Notes: generated by a model not told the origin, from the sequence alone. A DNA stretch of 64,000 bases from an uncultured Reyranella sp. (GCF_945957355.1 NZ_CAMFKM010000005.1:248001-312000), one strand, 5' to 3'. Shown: positions 40,777 through 51,707, counted from the first letter of the stretch. Made by a program: numbers and translations.

Positions 40777-42312
40777 ATGCACAGGCGGTCACCCTTTCTC
40801 CTGGCTTTCACGGCCTTCCTGCTCGCCGGCTGCACCGCTGGCCCGGACTTCGTGAAGCCGGCCAAGCCTGCTTCGACCGGTTACACGCCCGAGCCGCTAG
40901 CGCTGCAGACCAGTTCCGCGGCCGGTCCCGGCGGCGCCGCGCAGACCTTCGCGCCCGAGCAGGACATTCCCGGCGAATGGTGGACTCTGTTCCAGTCGCC
41001 GCAGCTCGATTCGCTGATCAAGGAATCGCTGCAGGCCAATCCCGATGTCGATGCCGCGCAGGCGGCGCTGCGGCAGGCCCGGGAACTCTACTTCGCCCAG
41101 CAGGGCAGCCTGTTTCCGACCCTGGGCGCCAATGCCTCCGGCCAGCAGCAGCTCGCCTCTCCTGCCTCCCAGGGACAGACGGGCGCCGGGGCCGTGTTCG
41201 GCGTTACCTCGGCGTCGCTCAGCATCTCCTATTCGCCTGACGTGTTCGGCGGCGTGCGGCGTCAGGTCGAATCCCGGGAGGCGGCCGCAGAGAACCAGCG
41301 CTTCCAGCTCGAGGCGACCTATCTCACCCTCTCCTCCAACGTCGTCGTTGCCGCGATCAACCTCGCGTCGCTGCAGGCCCAGATCGGCGCGACCCGGGAC
41401 ATCATCAACATTCTCAACAACTCGCTGGGTGTCGTGCGTCGCCAGTTCGACCTGGGCGGTGCCTCGCGCGCCGACGTGCTGGCACAGGAAGCCGCCCTCA
41501 CGCAGACCCAGGCGACCCTGCCGCCGCTGCAGAAGCAGCTCGCCCAGCAGCGCAACCAGCTGATGCGGCTGGTCGGCCGCTCGCCGGACCAGGATCGCGG
41601 CGAGAGCTTCGATCTCGCCAAGCTCAAGCTGCCGCAGGAGCTGCCGCTCAGCCTGCCCTCGCAGCTCGTCGAGCAGCGGCCCGACGTGAAGGCGGCCGAG
41701 GCCCAGCTCCAAGCCGCGAGCGCCGACATCGGCGTCGCCGTCGCCAACCAGATGCCGCAGTTCACCATCACCGGCCTGCTGGGCTTCACGTCCGGGGGCA
41801 TCGGCTCGCTGATCGTGCCGGGTGCGGGCGTGTGGAGCATCGGTTTCGGCATCGCGCAGACCGTGTTCGACGGGGGCAAGCTCGACCATCAGCGCCAGGC
41901 CGCGATCGCCGCCTATGAGCGGGCGGCCGCGCAGTATCGCGGCGTCGTGCTGTCGGCATTCCAGGATGTCGCCAACGCCCTGCGTGCCGTGCAGTACGAT
42001 GCCGATACGCTGCGCGCCCAGGTCGCCGCTGAGCAGACTGCGGCGGCGAGCCTCAGGCTCTCGGAGCAGCAGTACCAGCTCGGCGCCGTGAACTACCTGA
42101 TCCTGCTCAATGCGCAGCAGACCTACCAGACCGCCATCATCAACCGGCTGCGCGCCCAAGCCGCGCGCTACGCCGATACCGCCGCGCTGTTCCAGGCTCT
42201 GGGCGGCGGCTGGTGGAACCGGACCGACGTCGATCCGAAATCGATGGGCAAGCCCACGCGCTTCGCGCTGCCGCCCGTTCAAGACATCAAGCTGCCGCGC
42301 GCCGGTCACTGA
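40777..42312 (+). CDS. RND efflux outer-membrane lipoprotein (NodT/OprM family)
   Basis: The 511-aa product is a TolC-like outer membrane channel with a lipoprotein signal: hydrophobic leader and lipobox LAGC, Cys near residue 19. Two repeated helical halves follow, with family features such as GEWWTLFQSPQLDSLIKESL and ANPDVDAAQAALRQARELY. It is the third component of the pump encoded by the next two genes. Confidence 0.92.
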   Translation: MHRRSPFLLAFTAFLLAGCTAGPDFVKPAKPASTGYTPEPLALQTSSAAGPGGAAQTFAPEQDIPGEWWTLFQSPQLDSLIKESLQANPDVDAAQAALRQARELYFAQQGSLFPTLGANASGQQQLASPASQGQTGAGAVFGVTSASLSISYSPDVFGGVRRQVESREAAAENQRFQLEATYLTLSSNVVVAAINLASLQAQIGATRDIINILNNSLGVVRRQFDLGGASRADVLAQEAALTQTQATLPPLQKQLAQQRNQLMRLVGRSPDQDRGESFDLAKLKLPQELPLSLPSQLVEQRPDVKAAEAQLQAASADIGVAVANQMPQFTITGLLGFTSGGIGSLIVPGAGVWSIGFGIAQTVFDGGKLDHQRQAAIAAYERAAAQYRGVVLSAFQDVANALRAVQYDADTLRAQVAAEQTAAASLRLSEQQYQLGAVNYLILLNAQQTYQTAIINRLRAQAARYADTAALFQALGGGWWNRTDVDPKSMGKPTRFALPPVQDIKLPRAGH

Positions 42313-42370
42313 TCGGCCGCGCTCCCTTCAATCGGAATCAAGTCATCCTGATCAGCTCAAGAGGCAGACG

Positions 42371-43501
42371 ATGATCAAGCGAATGCTCATCATGCTCATT
42401 CTCGTCGGCGCGGTGCTCGGCGGATTGTTCGGCTTCAAGACCGTCGTCAACGGCAAGATCAAGGAAGCCATGGCCGGCATGGCCAACATGCCCCAGACCG
42501 TGTCGGCGACGAAGGCCGAGACCAGCGACTGGCAGCCGAAGATCGATGCGGTCGGCACCCTGCGCGCCGTGCGCGGAGCGGAGCTGTCGCTCGAAGTGCC
42601 TGGCGTGGTCGAGGCGATCACCTTCCAGTCTGGCGACGAGGTGAAGGAAGGGCAGGTGCTGCTGACCCTGCGCAAGCAAGACGAGGAAGCCCGGCTTCAG
42701 TCGCTCGAGGCGACGGCGTCCCTCGCGCAGATCACCTACGACCGCGACCTGAAGCAGCTCAAGGCGCAGGCGATCAGCCAGGCGATCGTCGACAACGACG
42801 AAGCCAATCTCCGCAATGCCCGTGCGCAGGTCGCCGTCCAGAAGGCGATCCTCGACAAGAAGACGCTGCGGGCGCCGTTCGACGGCAAGCTCGGCCTGCG
42901 CCAGGTCGATCTCGGCCAGTTCCTCGCGGCCGGCACTATGATCGCCACCCTGCAGTCGCTGAATCCGATTTACGTCGACTTCCTGCTGCCCCAGCAGGCC
43001 GTGGCGCAGATCGCGGTCGGCGACAGGGTGAGGGCTAAGATCGATGCCTTCCCGGGGCACACGTTCGAAGGCAAGATCACCGCCATCAATCCAAAGATCG
43101 AGACGGGCAGCCGCAACGTGCAGGTGCGCGCCACCTTGCCGAATGCGGACCAGAAGCTGATGCCTGGCATGTTCGCCGCGGTCGAGCTGGACACCGGCGC
43201 GGCGCAGCGGCTGGTCACGCTGCCGCAGACGGCGGTGAGCTACAATCCCTACGGCTCGCTGGTCTATGTCGTCGACGACAAGGGCAAGGGCGCCGAAGCG
43301 AAGTCCGAACTCGTTGCCCGACAGGTCTTCGTCACGACGGGCGCCACGCGTGGCGACCAGGTGGCGATCCTGAAGGGAGTCTCCGAGGGCGACACGGTGG
43401 TCACCTCCGGCCAGATCAAGCTGCGCAACGGCGTGCCGGTGGTGGTCGACAACCGCGCAGTGCCGACCAACGACGCCGCACCGACGATCGTCGACAAATA
43501 A
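42371..43501 (+). CDS. RND efflux periplasmic adaptor (MFP/HlyD type)
   Basis: The 376-aa membrane fusion protein has one N-terminal anchor (residues about 5-24). The lipoyl/barrel-sandwich halves include GAELSLEVPGVVEAITFQSG and LRAPFDGKLGLRQVDLGQFL, with a coiled-coil hairpin between. The start at 42371 follows GAGGCAGACG. It links the inner-membrane pump encoded 21 bp downstream to the lipoprotein channel. Confidence 0.92.
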   Translation: MIKRMLIMLILVGAVLGGLFGFKTVVNGKIKEAMAGMANMPQTVSATKAETSDWQPKIDAVGTLRAVRGAELSLEVPGVVEAITFQSGDEVKEGQVLLTLRKQDEEARLQSLEATASLAQITYDRDLKQLKAQAISQAIVDNDEANLRNARAQVAVQKAILDKKTLRAPFDGKLGLRQVDLGQFLAAGTMIATLQSLNPIYVDFLLPQQAVAQIAVGDRVRAKIDAFPGHTFEGKITAINPKIETGSRNVQVRATLPNADQKLMPGMFAAVELDTGAAQRLVTLPQTAVSYNPYGSLVYVVDDKGKGAEAKSELVARQVFVTTGATRGDQVAILKGVSEGDTVVTSGQIKLRNGVPVVVDNRAVPTNDAAPTIVDK

Positions 43502-43522
43502 CAGCCTGCAGGACATCGTTCC

Positions 43523-46500
43523 ATGAAGTTCACCGACATCTTCATTCGCCGCCCGGTTCTGGCGAGCGTGGTGAGCCTGCTGATCCTGGTCGTCGGCCTG
43601 CGCGCCATCAGTGCCCTGCCGGTGCTTCAGTATCCGCGCACCGAGAATGCCGTCGTGACGATCACGACGACCTACTACGGCGCCGACCCCGACGTGATCG
43701 CCGGATTCATCACGACGCCGCTCGAGCAGGCGGTCGCCCAGGCCAACGGCATCGACTACATGACGTCGACCAGCCAGAGCGGCGTCAGCACCATCACGGT
43801 CTACCTGCGCCTCAACTACGATTCGAGCAAGGCGCTCACCGAGATCAACACCAAGGTGAACTCGGTGCTGAACCGGTTGCCCGCCGGCACGCAGCAACCT
43901 GTGCTGACGGTGAAGGTCGGCCAGACGATCGACGCGATGTATATCGGCTTCAACAGCAAGGAACTCGCGCCCAACCAGATCACCGACTATCTGGTGCGCG
44001 TCGTGCAGCCCCGGCTGCAGGCGGTAGAAGGCGTGCAGACGGCGGAGCTGCTGGGGGCCAAGAACTTCGCGCTGCGCGCCTGGCTCGATCCGCAGAAGCT
44101 CGCCGCCTATGGCCTGACGGCGGCCGATGTCGGCCAGGCGCTGACGGCGAACGACTACATCGCCGGGCTCGGCACGACCAAGGGCCAGATGGTGCAGGTC
44201 ACACTCAAGGCCTCGACGGCGCTCAGCTCGCTCAATGAGTTCCGCAACCTTGTGCTGAAGCAGGACAAGGGCGCGATCGTCCGCCTGAGCGACGTGGCGA
44301 ACGTGACGCTTGGGTCCGACGACTACGAATCGGAAGTAAGCTTCGACGGCCAGAAGGCGGTCTATATCGGCATCCAGGTGGCTCCGGCCGCCAACCTGCT
44401 CGACGTGATCAAGGGCGTGAAGGACGTCTTTCCGGAGATCCAGGCGCAGCTTCCGCAGGGGCTGAACGGCCAGATCATCTACGACTCGACGGAGTTCGTG
44501 AACAGCTCGATCGAGGAGGTGATCCGCACCCTGATCGAGGCGCTGGTGATCGTGACCCTGGTGGTCTTCGCCTTCCTGGGATCGATCCGCTCTGTGGTCA
44601 TCCCCGTGATCGCCATTCCGCTGTCGCTGATCGGCACCTTCGCCATGATGGCGGCCTTCGGCTTCTCCATCAATCTGCTCACTCTGCTCGCGCTGGTGCT
44701 GGCGATCGGCCTGGTGGTCGACGATGCTATCATCGTGGTGGAGAACGTGAACCGCCATCTCGAGGAGGGGCAGAAGCCATTCCCGGCCGCAATCCAGGCG
44801 GCTCGCGAGCTGGGCGGCCCGATCATCGCGATGACCGTGGTCCTGATCGCGGTCTACGTGCCGATCGGCTTCCAGCGCGGCCTGACGGGCGCGCTGTTCA
44901 CCGAGTTCGCCTTCACCCTGGTGGGCGCCGTCACCATTTCTGCGATCGTCGCCCTGACGCTCTCGCCCATGATGTGCTCGCGGATGCTGAAGCCCCACAG
45001 CGACGACGATCGCGGCTGGGAGGCGCGCCTGATCCGCGGCATCGACAATGTGTTCGACCGGCTGCGGCGCGGCTATTCCCGCTGGCTGACCGGCAGTCTC
45101 AACTATCTCCCGGTCACGGCGACCTTCGCCGTGCTGGTGCTCGGCAGCATCTACTTCCTCTACACGGCGACCAGCAGCGAGCTCGCGCCGCAGGAGGACC
45201 AGGGCATCATCATCGGCTTCGCGACATCGGCGCCAAACTCGACGATCGACCAGCGCCAGATCTACTCGCGGGAGATCTACAAGATCGGCGCCAGCCATCC
45301 GGAAACCGATCACGTCTTCCAGCTCGACGTGCCCGGCCAGTCGATCGCGGGCTATGTACTGAAGCCGTGGGACAAGCGCACCATGACTTCCAACCAGCTG
45401 CAGCCGATCGTGCAGCAGCAGCTGGCGGGAATCGCCGGTGCGCAGGTCGTCGCCTTCCAGCCGCCACCGCTGCCGGGCTCGACCGGCCTTCCGGTCCAGT
45501 TCGTGATCAACACCACGGGCGGGTTCGAGGCGCTGAACGATGTGGCGCAGAAGTTCCTGCAGGAGGCGCTCGCCACCGGCCGCTTTATCTTCCTCAATAC
45601 CGATCTCAAGATCGACGCGCCCCAGGCGACGGTCGTGATCGATCGCGACAAGGCCTCGGCGCTCGACCTGAAGATGAGCGACATCGGCGGCGCCCTGGGC
45701 TCGATGCTGGGCGGCGGCTACGTCAACTACTTCGCGCTCGACGGCCGCTCCTACAAGGTGATCCCGCAGGTCCAGCAGTCGTCGCGACAGAACATCGACC
45801 AGATCCTCGACTATCACATCAAGGCCGCCGACGGCACGACGGTGCCGCTGTCCACGGTCGCGTCGATCGCCACCAAGGCGATCCCGCAGTCGCTCAACCA
45901 TTTTCAGCAGCTCAACAGCGCCACCATCCAGGGTGTGGCCTTCCCGGGCGTGTCCCAGGCCGAGGCGCTGCAGACCCTGAAGGAGCTGGCGCAGCGCACG
46001 CTGCCCCAGGGCTACTCGATCGACTATGGCGGCGCGTCACGTCAGTACGTGCAGGAAAGTGGCGGCTTCATCGTCACCTTCGGATTCGCGCTGATCATCA
46101 TCTACCTGTCGCTGGCGGCGCTGTTCGAGAGCTTCCGTGATCCGCTGATCATCCTCTTCTCCGTGCCGATGTCGATCGCGGGCGCGCTCATCTTCCTGAT
46201 GGCGCTCAGCACGGTGGGCATGCCGGGGGCGACGCTGAACATCTACACCCAGGTCGGTCTGGTCACGCTCATGGGCCTGATCAGCAAGCACGGCATCCTG
46301 ATCGTCGAGGTGGCGAACGAGCTGCAGGAGGCCGGCAAGTCGCGGCGCGAGGCCATCATCGACGCCGCTTCGATCCGTCTGCGGCCGATCCTGATGACGA
46401 CGGCGGCGATGGTCCTGGGCGTCGTGCCGCTGATCGTCGCCACCGGCGCCGGCGCCCTGTCGCGCTTCTCGATGGGGCTGGTGATCGCCAGCGGCCTCGC

Positions 46501-46618
46501 GGTCGGCACCCTGTTCACCCTGTTCGTGGTACCGGCCGTCTACGTGATGCTGGCGGCGGACCATTCCAGGAAGCGCGGTGCCGGTGAGCACATCGAGGCG
46601 CCGGCGGCGGGCGACTGA
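43523..46618 (+). CDS. RND multidrug efflux permease (AcrB/MdtB-like)
   Basis: The 1031-aa inner-membrane proton antiporter has the HAE1-type opening MKFTDIFIRRPVLASVVSLL. Twelve expected membrane segments are present, including the proton-relay region ALVLAIGLVVDDAIIVVENV. C-terminal segments include LITLMGLISKHGILIVEVAN-like sequence and RPILMTTAAMVLGVVPL. It forms a tripartite pump with the adaptor and lipoprotein. Substrates are unknown; only one pump subunit gene is present. Confidence 0.94.
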   Translation: MKFTDIFIRRPVLASVVSLLILVVGLRAISALPVLQYPRTENAVVTITTTYYGADPDVIAGFITTPLEQAVAQANGIDYMTSTSQSGVSTITVYLRLNYDSSKALTEINTKVNSVLNRLPAGTQQPVLTVKVGQTIDAMYIGFNSKELAPNQITDYLVRVVQPRLQAVEGVQTAELLGAKNFALRAWLDPQKLAAYGLTAADVGQALTANDYIAGLGTTKGQMVQVTLKASTALSSLNEFRNLVLKQDKGAIVRLSDVANVTLGSDDYESEVSFDGQKAVYIGIQVAPAANLLDVIKGVKDVFPEIQAQLPQGLNGQIIYDSTEFVNSSIEEVIRTLIEALVIVTLVVFAFLGSIRSVVIPVIAIPLSLIGTFAMMAAFGFSINLLTLLALVLAIGLVVDDAIIVVENVNRHLEEGQKPFPAAIQAARELGGPIIAMTVVLIAVYVPIGFQRGLTGALFTEFAFTLVGAVTISAIVALTLSPMMCSRMLKPHSDDDRGWEARLIRGIDNVFDRLRRGYSRWLTGSLNYLPVTATFAVLVLGSIYFLYTATSSELAPQEDQGIIIGFATSAPNSTIDQRQIYSREIYKIGASHPETDHVFQLDVPGQSIAGYVLKPWDKRTMTSNQLQPIVQQQLAGIAGAQVVAFQPPPLPGSTGLPVQFVINTTGGFEALNDVAQKFLQEALATGRFIFLNTDLKIDAPQATVVIDRDKASALDLKMSDIGGALGSMLGGGYVNYFALDGRSYKVIPQVQQSSRQNIDQILDYHIKAADGTTVPLSTVASIATKAIPQSLNHFQQLNSATIQGVAFPGVSQAEALQTLKELAQRTLPQGYSIDYGGASRQYVQESGGFIVTFGFALIIIYLSLAALFESFRDPLIILFSVPMSIAGALIFLMALSTVGMPGATLNIYTQVGLVTLMGLISKHGILIVEVANELQEAGKSRREAIIDAASIRLRPILMTTAAMVLGVVPLIVATGAGALSRFSMGLVIASGLAVGTLFTLFVVPAVYVMLAADHSRKRGAGEHIEAPAAGD

Positions 46619-46643
46619 CCGCCGGACCGGGGGGTGGCGACGC

Positions 46644-46675
46644 GGGGCGGCAGACGGGACTGCCACGGCCGCCCC
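46644..46675 (+). terminator. GC-rich stem-loop after the efflux operon
   Basis: GGGGCGGC at 46644-46651 pairs perfectly with GCCGCCCC at 46668-46675, with a nested GGCAG/CTGCC alternative. It follows the permease stop by 25 bp. No T-run is present, so this is only a candidate. Confidence 0.4.
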
Positions 46676-46697
46676 ACAATAGTGTATCCTTGAGCGG

Positions 46698-46871
46698 ATG
46701 ACCGCCCCCTCGAAGCAGGTCCCGGAGAAGGACGAACGCGCAGACCGGCTTGCCGCCGCCCTGCGCGAGAACCTGAAGCGGCGCAAGGCGCAGGCGCGCG
46801 CCAAGGGGGAGGTCCCGAAGCCGTCGGGCGCGGGACAGGGTCATCCGACCGCAGGCAAGACCGGCGGTTGA
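46698..46871 (+). CDS. Small basic protein of 57 residues upstream of dcd
   Basis: An ATG at 46698 opens a 57-codon frame encoding MTAPSKQVPEKDERADRLA and then an amphipathic, Arg/Lys-rich helix (ALRENLKRRKAQARAKG) and a Gly/Pro-rich tail. Codon use and third-position GC match neighbouring genes. Similar short proteins precede dcd in related genomes (from memory). It ends 33 bp before dcd. Function unknown; nucleic-acid binding is possible from its charge. Confidence 0.6.
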   Translation: MTAPSKQVPEKDERADRLAAALRENLKRRKAQARAKGEVPKPSGAGQGHPTAGKTGG

Positions 46872-46904
46872 GCCGCCCCCCTCCCTCGTTTAGAAGCGCC
46901 CCCA

Positions 46905-47459
46905 ATGAGCATTCTCTCGGACCGCTGGATTCGCCGCATGGCGCAGGAGAAGGGCATGATCGAGCCCTTCGTCGACGCCCAGAAGCGCGAAGGCGTCATT
47001 TCCTACGGCCTGTCGTCCTATGGCTACGACGCCCGTGTCGGCACCGACTTCAAGATCTTCACCAACGTCAATTCGTCGGTGGTCGATCCCAAGGACTTCG
47101 ACCAGCAGAGCTTCGTCGACCGCAACACCGAAGTCTGCATCATCCCGCCCAATTCCTTCGCGCTCGCACGGACGGTCGAGTATTTCCGCATCCCCCGTGA
47201 CGTGCTGGTGATCTGCGTCGGCAAGTCGACCTATGCGCGCTGCGGCATCATCGTGAACGTGACGCCGCTCGAGCCGGAGTGGGAGGGTCACGTGACCCTG
47301 GAATTCTCCAACACCACGCCGTTGCCCGCGAAGATCTATGCCAACGAGGGCGCCTGCCAGTTCCTCTTCCTCCAGGGCAACGAGCCCTGCGAGGTTTCCT
47401 ACCGCGACAAGGCCGGCAAATATCAGGGCCAGCGCGGCGTCACCCTGCCGAAAATCTGA
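46905..47459 (+). CDS. dcd: dCTP deaminase
   Basis: The 184-aa enzyme deaminates dCTP to dUTP for thymidylate synthesis. Family segments include [15 protein letters not shown], the catalytic Glu in [18 protein letters not shown] and the preceding STYARCGI. Length is normal for the trimeric family. It is followed 12 bp later by murA. Confidence 0.95.
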   Translation: MSILSDRWIRRMAQEKGMIEPFVDAQKREGVISYGLSSYGYDARVGTDFKIFTNVNSSVVDPKDFDQQSFVDRNTEVCIIPPNSFALARTVEYFRIPRDVLVICVGKSTYARCGIIVNVTPLEPEWEGHVTLEFSNTTPLPAKIYANEGACQFLFLQGNEPCEVSYRDKAGKYQGQRGVTLPKI

Positions 47460-47471
47460 GCGGAGGCGACC

Positions 47472-48755
47472 ATGGACAGAATTCGCATCAGGGGCGGCCG
47501 CCAGCTGAAGGGCCAGATCCGTATCTCCGGCGCCAAGAACGCGGCCCTGCCGCTCATGGTGGCGTCGATGCTGAGCGACCAGCCGCTCACCCTCCACAAC
47601 GTGCCGCGCCTGGCCGACATCACCACCATGATGCAGCTGCTGCGGCAGCACGGGGTGGAGATCGAGGCGACCGCTGGCGAGAACGGCCACAGCCACGGTA
47701 CGACGATGGTGCTGAAGGCCGCGAAGATCACTTCGACCACCGCACCCTACGACATCGTGCGCAAGATGCGGGCGTCGATGCTGGTGCTGGGCGTGCTGCT
47801 GGCGCGCGAGGGCCAGGCCAAGGTGTCGCTGCCGGGCGGCTGCGCCATCGGCGCGCGTCCCGTGGACCTGCATATCGCCGGCCTGCGCGCGATGGGCGCG
47901 GAGATCGACATCGACGGCGGCTACATGGTCGCGCGGGCGCCCAAGGGGCTCAGGGGCGCGCGCTACACCTTCCCGAAAGTGTCGGTCGGCGCCACCGAGA
48001 ACCTGATGATCGCGGCCGCTCTGGCCAAAGGCACGACCGTCCTCGACAATGCCGCCCGCGAGCCCGAGATCGCCAATCTCGCCGAATGCCTGTCGGCGAT
48101 GGGCGTGCCGGTGGGGGGCATCGGTACAGAGACGCTCACCATCGAGGGCGTGACCTCGTTCAACGCGATCGAGCATGCGGTCATCCCGGATCGCATCGAG
48201 ACCGGCACCTACGCCATGGCCGTCGCCATGACCGCGGGCGACGTCGAACTGATCGGCGGCCGGGTCGACCTGATCGACACGGTGGCCGCCAGCCTGCGTT
48301 CTGCCGGCGTCACGCTCGAGAACACCGAGAACGGTATGCGCGTGCACCGGACCAACGGCGCCTTGCACGGCGTCGACGTGATGACCGAGCCGTTCCCGGG
48401 CTTCCCGACCGATCTCCAGGCTCAGATGATGGCGCTGATGACGCGGGCCGAAGGCGCTTCGATGATCACCGAGACGATCTTCGAGAGCCGTTTCATGCAT
48501 GTGCCGGAACTGGCGCGCATGGGCGCCAACGTCACCATCCACCACCAGTCGGCCCTGGTCCGCGGCGTGCCGAAACTGCGCGGCGCCGAGGTCATGGCCA
48601 CCGACCTGCGCGCTTCGGTGTCGCTGGCGATCGCGGCCCTGTCGGCCGAAGGCGACACGATGCTCCACCGCGTCTATCACCTCGACCGCGGCTTCGAGCG
48701 CCTGGAAGAGAAGCTCAGCGCCTGCGGCGCCGACATCGAGCGGCTGAAGGGCTAG
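47472..48755 (+). CDS. murA: UDP-N-acetylglucosamine 1-carboxyvinyltransferase
   Basis: The 427-aa product catalyses the first committed step of peptidoglycan synthesis in the cytoplasm. It starts [26 protein letters not shown] as MurA does ([12 protein letters not shown]). The catalytic Cys is in [15 protein letters not shown], and the C-terminal [18 protein letters not shown] matches. A GGAG ribosome binding site precedes the start. It is the first gene of a long housekeeping run. Confidence 0.96.
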   Translation: MDRIRIRGGRQLKGQIRISGAKNAALPLMVASMLSDQPLTLHNVPRLADITTMMQLLRQHGVEIEATAGENGHSHGTTMVLKAAKITSTTAPYDIVRKMRASMLVLGVLLAREGQAKVSLPGGCAIGARPVDLHIAGLRAMGAEIDIDGGYMVARAPKGLRGARYTFPKVSVGATENLMIAAALAKGTTVLDNAAREPEIANLAECLSAMGVPVGGIGTETLTIEGVTSFNAIEHAVIPDRIETGTYAMAVAMTAGDVELIGGRVDLIDTVAASLRSAGVTLENTENGMRVHRTNGALHGVDVMTEPFPGFPTDLQAQMMALMTRAEGASMITETIFESRFMHVPELARMGANVTIHHQSALVRGVPKLRGAEVMATDLRASVSLAIAALSAEGDTMLHRVYHLDRGFERLEEKLSACGADIERLKG

Positions 48756-48760
48756 AACGT

Positions 48761-49186
48761 ATGACGGCGAAGCTGAAGCTGTCCGCGCTCGACGCCGACG
48801 ACCTGGCCATCGTTTCGGCCGCCGTTCAGGACGCGCTGGTGGCGGTTCGCGACTGCGCCTACCTGAAGGACGAAAGCCGCTTCATCCTGCTGCTCAACCG
48901 GTTCCGGTGGGAAGCTGATCCGGGGCAGGCAACTGGCCATACCCGGACCCATTCCGCCCTCGTCTTCAACGAGGTGACGACGGTGCGGCACCATGACATC
49001 CCCACGGCTGAACCCGACCGGATGCTGGAACTGCTCGCGGTGGTGCTGGAAAATGAGCATTCAGTCCTGCTGCGCTTTTCGGCCGGCCGGGCCATACGGC
49101 TGGAAATCGGCCGTCTCGCATGCCATTTGGGAGATGTCGGGGAGCCTTGGCCCACCCCGTGGAAGCCCGCCCACCCGGTCGAATAG
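48761..49186 (+). CDS. DUF2948 family protein
   Basis: The 141-aa product matches the alphaproteobacterial DUF2948 family, with LDADDLAIVSAAVQDALV, YLKDESRFILLLNRFRWE and HSVLLRFSAGRAIRLEI. No biochemical function is known. It is transcribed with murA (5-bp gap) and precedes hisG, the usual context in alphaproteobacteria. Confidence 0.88.
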   Translation: MTAKLKLSALDADDLAIVSAAVQDALVAVRDCAYLKDESRFILLLNRFRWEADPGQATGHTRTHSALVFNEVTTVRHHDIPTAEPDRMLELLAVVLENEHSVLLRFSAGRAIRLEIGRLACHLGDVGEPWPTPWKPAHPVE

Positions 49187-49234
49187 CCCTTCGGCTCCGG
49201 CGAGGGGCGGGCATTCGTTACTGGAGAACCTGTC

Positions 49235-49915
49235 GTGTCGAGCGAGGCTAACGAGAAGCTCATCCTGGCGCTGCCCAAGGGTCGCATCCTCAAGGAAGCG
49301 GCCCCTGTGTTCGCGCGTGCCGGCATCGAACCGGAGGCGGCCTTCGCCGATCCCGATGCCCGCCAGCTCCGCTTCGCGACCAACCATCCAGACCTCGACA
49401 TCATCCGCGTCCGCTCCTTCGACGTGGCCACGTTCGTGGCGTTCGGCGCCGCCCATCTCGGGATCGCCGGCGCCGACGTGCTGATGGAGTTCGACTATCC
49501 GGAAATCTACGCCCCGATCGACCTCGGCATCGGGAAGTGCCGTCTCGCCGTCGCCGAACCGGTCGAGATGGCCGGCAAGGACGATCCGCGGCGCTGGAGC
49601 CACGTGCGCATCGCCACCAAGTATCCCGAGGTGACGCGCCGGCACTTCGCTGCGCGCGGCGTCCAGGCGGAGTGCGTCAAGCTTTCCGGCGCCATGGAGC
49701 TGGCGCCGTCGCTCGGCCTCAGCCACCGCATCGTCGACCTCGTCGATTCCGGCCGCACCCTGAAGGAGAACGGCCTGGTCGAGATCGAGCACATCGCCGA
49801 TATCACCTCGCGCTTCATCGTGAATCGTGCTGCCCTCAAGACGCGGCCCGAGCGGGTCGGCCACTGGATCGACCGCTTCCGCGAAGTCGCCCTCGGGGTG
49901 CCCCGTGCCGCTTAG
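49235..49915 (+). CDS. hisG: ATP phosphoribosyltransferase, short form
   Basis: The 226-aa enzyme starts histidine synthesis. It has [18 protein letters not shown] and the PRPP-binding [31 protein letters not shown] segment ([15 protein letters not shown]). It lacks the C-terminal allosteric domain, so it should be the short HisG that needs HisZ, which is not in this window. Translation starts at a GTG. The 3' end overlaps hisD by 11 bp. Confidence 0.95.
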   Translation: MSSEANEKLILALPKGRILKEAAPVFARAGIEPEAAFADPDARQLRFATNHPDLDIIRVRSFDVATFVAFGAAHLGIAGADVLMEFDYPEIYAPIDLGIGKCRLAVAEPVEMAGKDDPRRWSHVRIATKYPEVTRRHFAARGVQAECVKLSGAMELAPSLGLSHRIVDLVDSGRTLKENGLVEIEHIADITSRFIVNRAALKTRPERVGHWIDRFREVALGVPRAA

Positions 49916-51203
49916 GCTCGACGCTTCGGCGCCGGGTTTCGAGAAGGAATTTTCGGCCTTCCTGGGGCGCAATCGGGATACCGACGAAAATGTCGACCGC
50001 GTCGTGGCCGGCATCGTCGCCGACGTGCGTGCGCGTGGCGACGCGGCTGTCGTCGACTACACCGCCAAATTCGACTGGGCGGGCATCACCGCCGCCAACA
50101 TGCGCATCTCCGACGCCGAGCGCGAAGCGGCGGCGGCACAGGTGCCGACCGCGCAGCGCGAGGCGCTGACCTTCGCCGCCAAGCGCATCGAGGCGTTTCA
50201 CCGTGCCCTGATGCCGAAGGATGTCGACTTCACCGACGCCACCGGCACGCGACTGGGCGCGCGCTACCGGCCCGTCGACGCCGCCGGTGTCTACGTGCCG
50301 GGCGGCACGGCGGCATACCCGTCGTCGGTGCTGATGAACATCGTGCCGGCCAAGGTGGCGGGCGTTGGGCGCATCGTGATGGTTGTGCCGACGCCGGGCG
50401 GCACGCTCAATCCGCTGGTCATGCTGGCGGCGGAGATTGCCGGTGCCGATGAAGTCTGGCGCATCGGCGGCGCGCAGGCGGTGGCGGCGCTGGCCTACGG
50501 CACCCAGTCGATCAAGCCGGTGGACAAGATCACCGGACCCGGCAACGCCTATGTCGCCGCCGCCAAGCGCCGCGTGTTCGGCCAGGTCGGCATCGACCTG
50601 ATCGCCGGCCCCTCCGAGATCCTCGTGGTCGCCGACCGGCACAACGATCCGCAGTGGATCGCGGCCGACCTCCTGTCCCAGGCCGAGCACGACCCGTCCT
50701 CGCAGTCGGTGCTGATCGCCGACGATGCGGCCTTTGCCGATGCGGTCGTGCGCGCCGTCGAGGTCGAACTGAAGACGATGCCGCGTGCGGGCATCGCTGG
50801 GCCGAGCTGGCGCGACAATGGCGCCGTGATCCTTGTCCCGGATTTCTCGGCCGCGCCGCCCATCGTCGACGCCATTGCCGCCGAGCATGTCGAGCTCGCC
50901 CTGGAGATGGCGGAGGCCGAGGCTCTGTCGCAGAAGCTGCGCCATGCCGGTGCGATCTTCCTCGGCCGCCACACGCCCGAGGCGATCGGCGACTATGTGG
51001 CCGGCACGAACCATGTGCTGCCGACCTCGCGCGCCGCGCGTTTCTCCGGCGGGCTGGGCGTCGCCGACTTCCTGAAGCGGACGTCGCTGGTCGCTTGTAC
51101 GCCGCAGTCGCTGGCCGCCCTCGGCCCGTCCGCCGTGGCGCTCGCCGATGCTGAAGGGCTCGGCGCCCATGGCCGGTCGGTTTCGCTCCGGCTGGGTCGT
51201 TAG
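49905..51203 (+). CDS. hisD: Histidinol dehydrogenase
   Basis: The 432-aa zinc enzyme catalyses the last two steps of histidine synthesis. Conserved parts include [31 protein letters not shown], the zinc-binding LLSQAEHDP and GTNHVLPTS. The GTG at 49905 (VPLRLDAS), overlapping the hisG end, is the likely start; the upstream in-frame region lies inside hisG. Confidence 0.95.
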   Translation: MPLRLDASAPGFEKEFSAFLGRNRDTDENVDRVVAGIVADVRARGDAAVVDYTAKFDWAGITAANMRISDAEREAAAAQVPTAQREALTFAAKRIEAFHRALMPKDVDFTDATGTRLGARYRPVDAAGVYVPGGTAAYPSSVLMNIVPAKVAGVGRIVMVVPTPGGTLNPLVMLAAEIAGADEVWRIGGAQAVAALAYGTQSIKPVDKITGPGNAYVAAAKRRVFGQVGIDLIAGPSEILVVADRHNDPQWIAADLLSQAEHDPSSQSVLIADDAAFADAVVRAVEVELKTMPRAGIAGPSWRDNGAVILVPDFSAAPPIVDAIAAEHVELALEMAEAEALSQKLRHAGAIFLGRHTPEAIGDYVAGTNHVLPTSRAARFSGGLGVADFLKRTSLVACTPQSLAALGPSAVALADAEGLGAHGRSVSLRLGR

Positions 51204-51205
51204 CC

Positions 51206-51694
51206 GTGCCGGCGGGAACGATCGACAGGACGCGGCGCATCATCGACGTCGTGCTGGACGAGGACTCGGTCGCCCGCCGCACGCCGGAGGTGGAGCACGA
51301 GCGGGCCGTCGCACTGTTCGACCTGATCGAGGAGAACGACTTCCATCTGGTCGGCGGCCAGCCGGGACCCTATCGCCTGAGGATCGGCATCTTCGAACAG
51401 CGCCTGGTATTCGACGTGCGCAGCGAGTCCGACGAGAAGCTGCGCGACATCGTCCTGTCGCTGACGCCGTTCCGCAAGGTCGTGAAGGACTACTTCCTCA
51501 TCTGCGAGAGCTATTACGCCGCCATCAAGAAGCTGGGACCGTCGCAGATCGAGGCGCTCGACATGGGGCGGCGCGGCCTGCACGACGAGGGATCGGAACT
51601 GCTGCGGGAGCGGCTCGACGGCAAGATCGAGGTCGACCACGACACGGCCCGGCGGCTGTTCACCCTGATCTGCGCCCTGCACATCAAATCGTGA
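51206..51694 (+). CDS. UPF0262 family protein
   Basis: The 162-aa product belongs to UPF0262, a family confined to alphaproteobacteria. It has [38 protein letters not shown] and the Tyr-rich [19 protein letters not shown]. Function is unknown. It starts with GTG 2 bp after hisD and precedes the phosphatase gene, the typical order. Confidence 0.9.
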   Translation: MPAGTIDRTRRIIDVVLDEDSVARRTPEVEHERAVALFDLIEENDFHLVGGQPGPYRLRIGIFEQRLVFDVRSESDEKLRDIVLSLTPFRKVVKDYFLICESYYAAIKKLGPSQIEALDMGRRGLHDEGSELLRERLDGKIEVDHDTARRLFTLICALHIKS

Positions 51695-51707
51695 GCGGAC
51701 AGGGGCG

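Noticed and set aside
42338..45901. Minus-strand open frame of 1187 codons opposite the efflux genes
   Set aside because: It is the GC-rich antisense shadow of the adaptor and permease genes. Its translation is His/Asp/Arg/Gln-rich low-complexity sequence with no domain.
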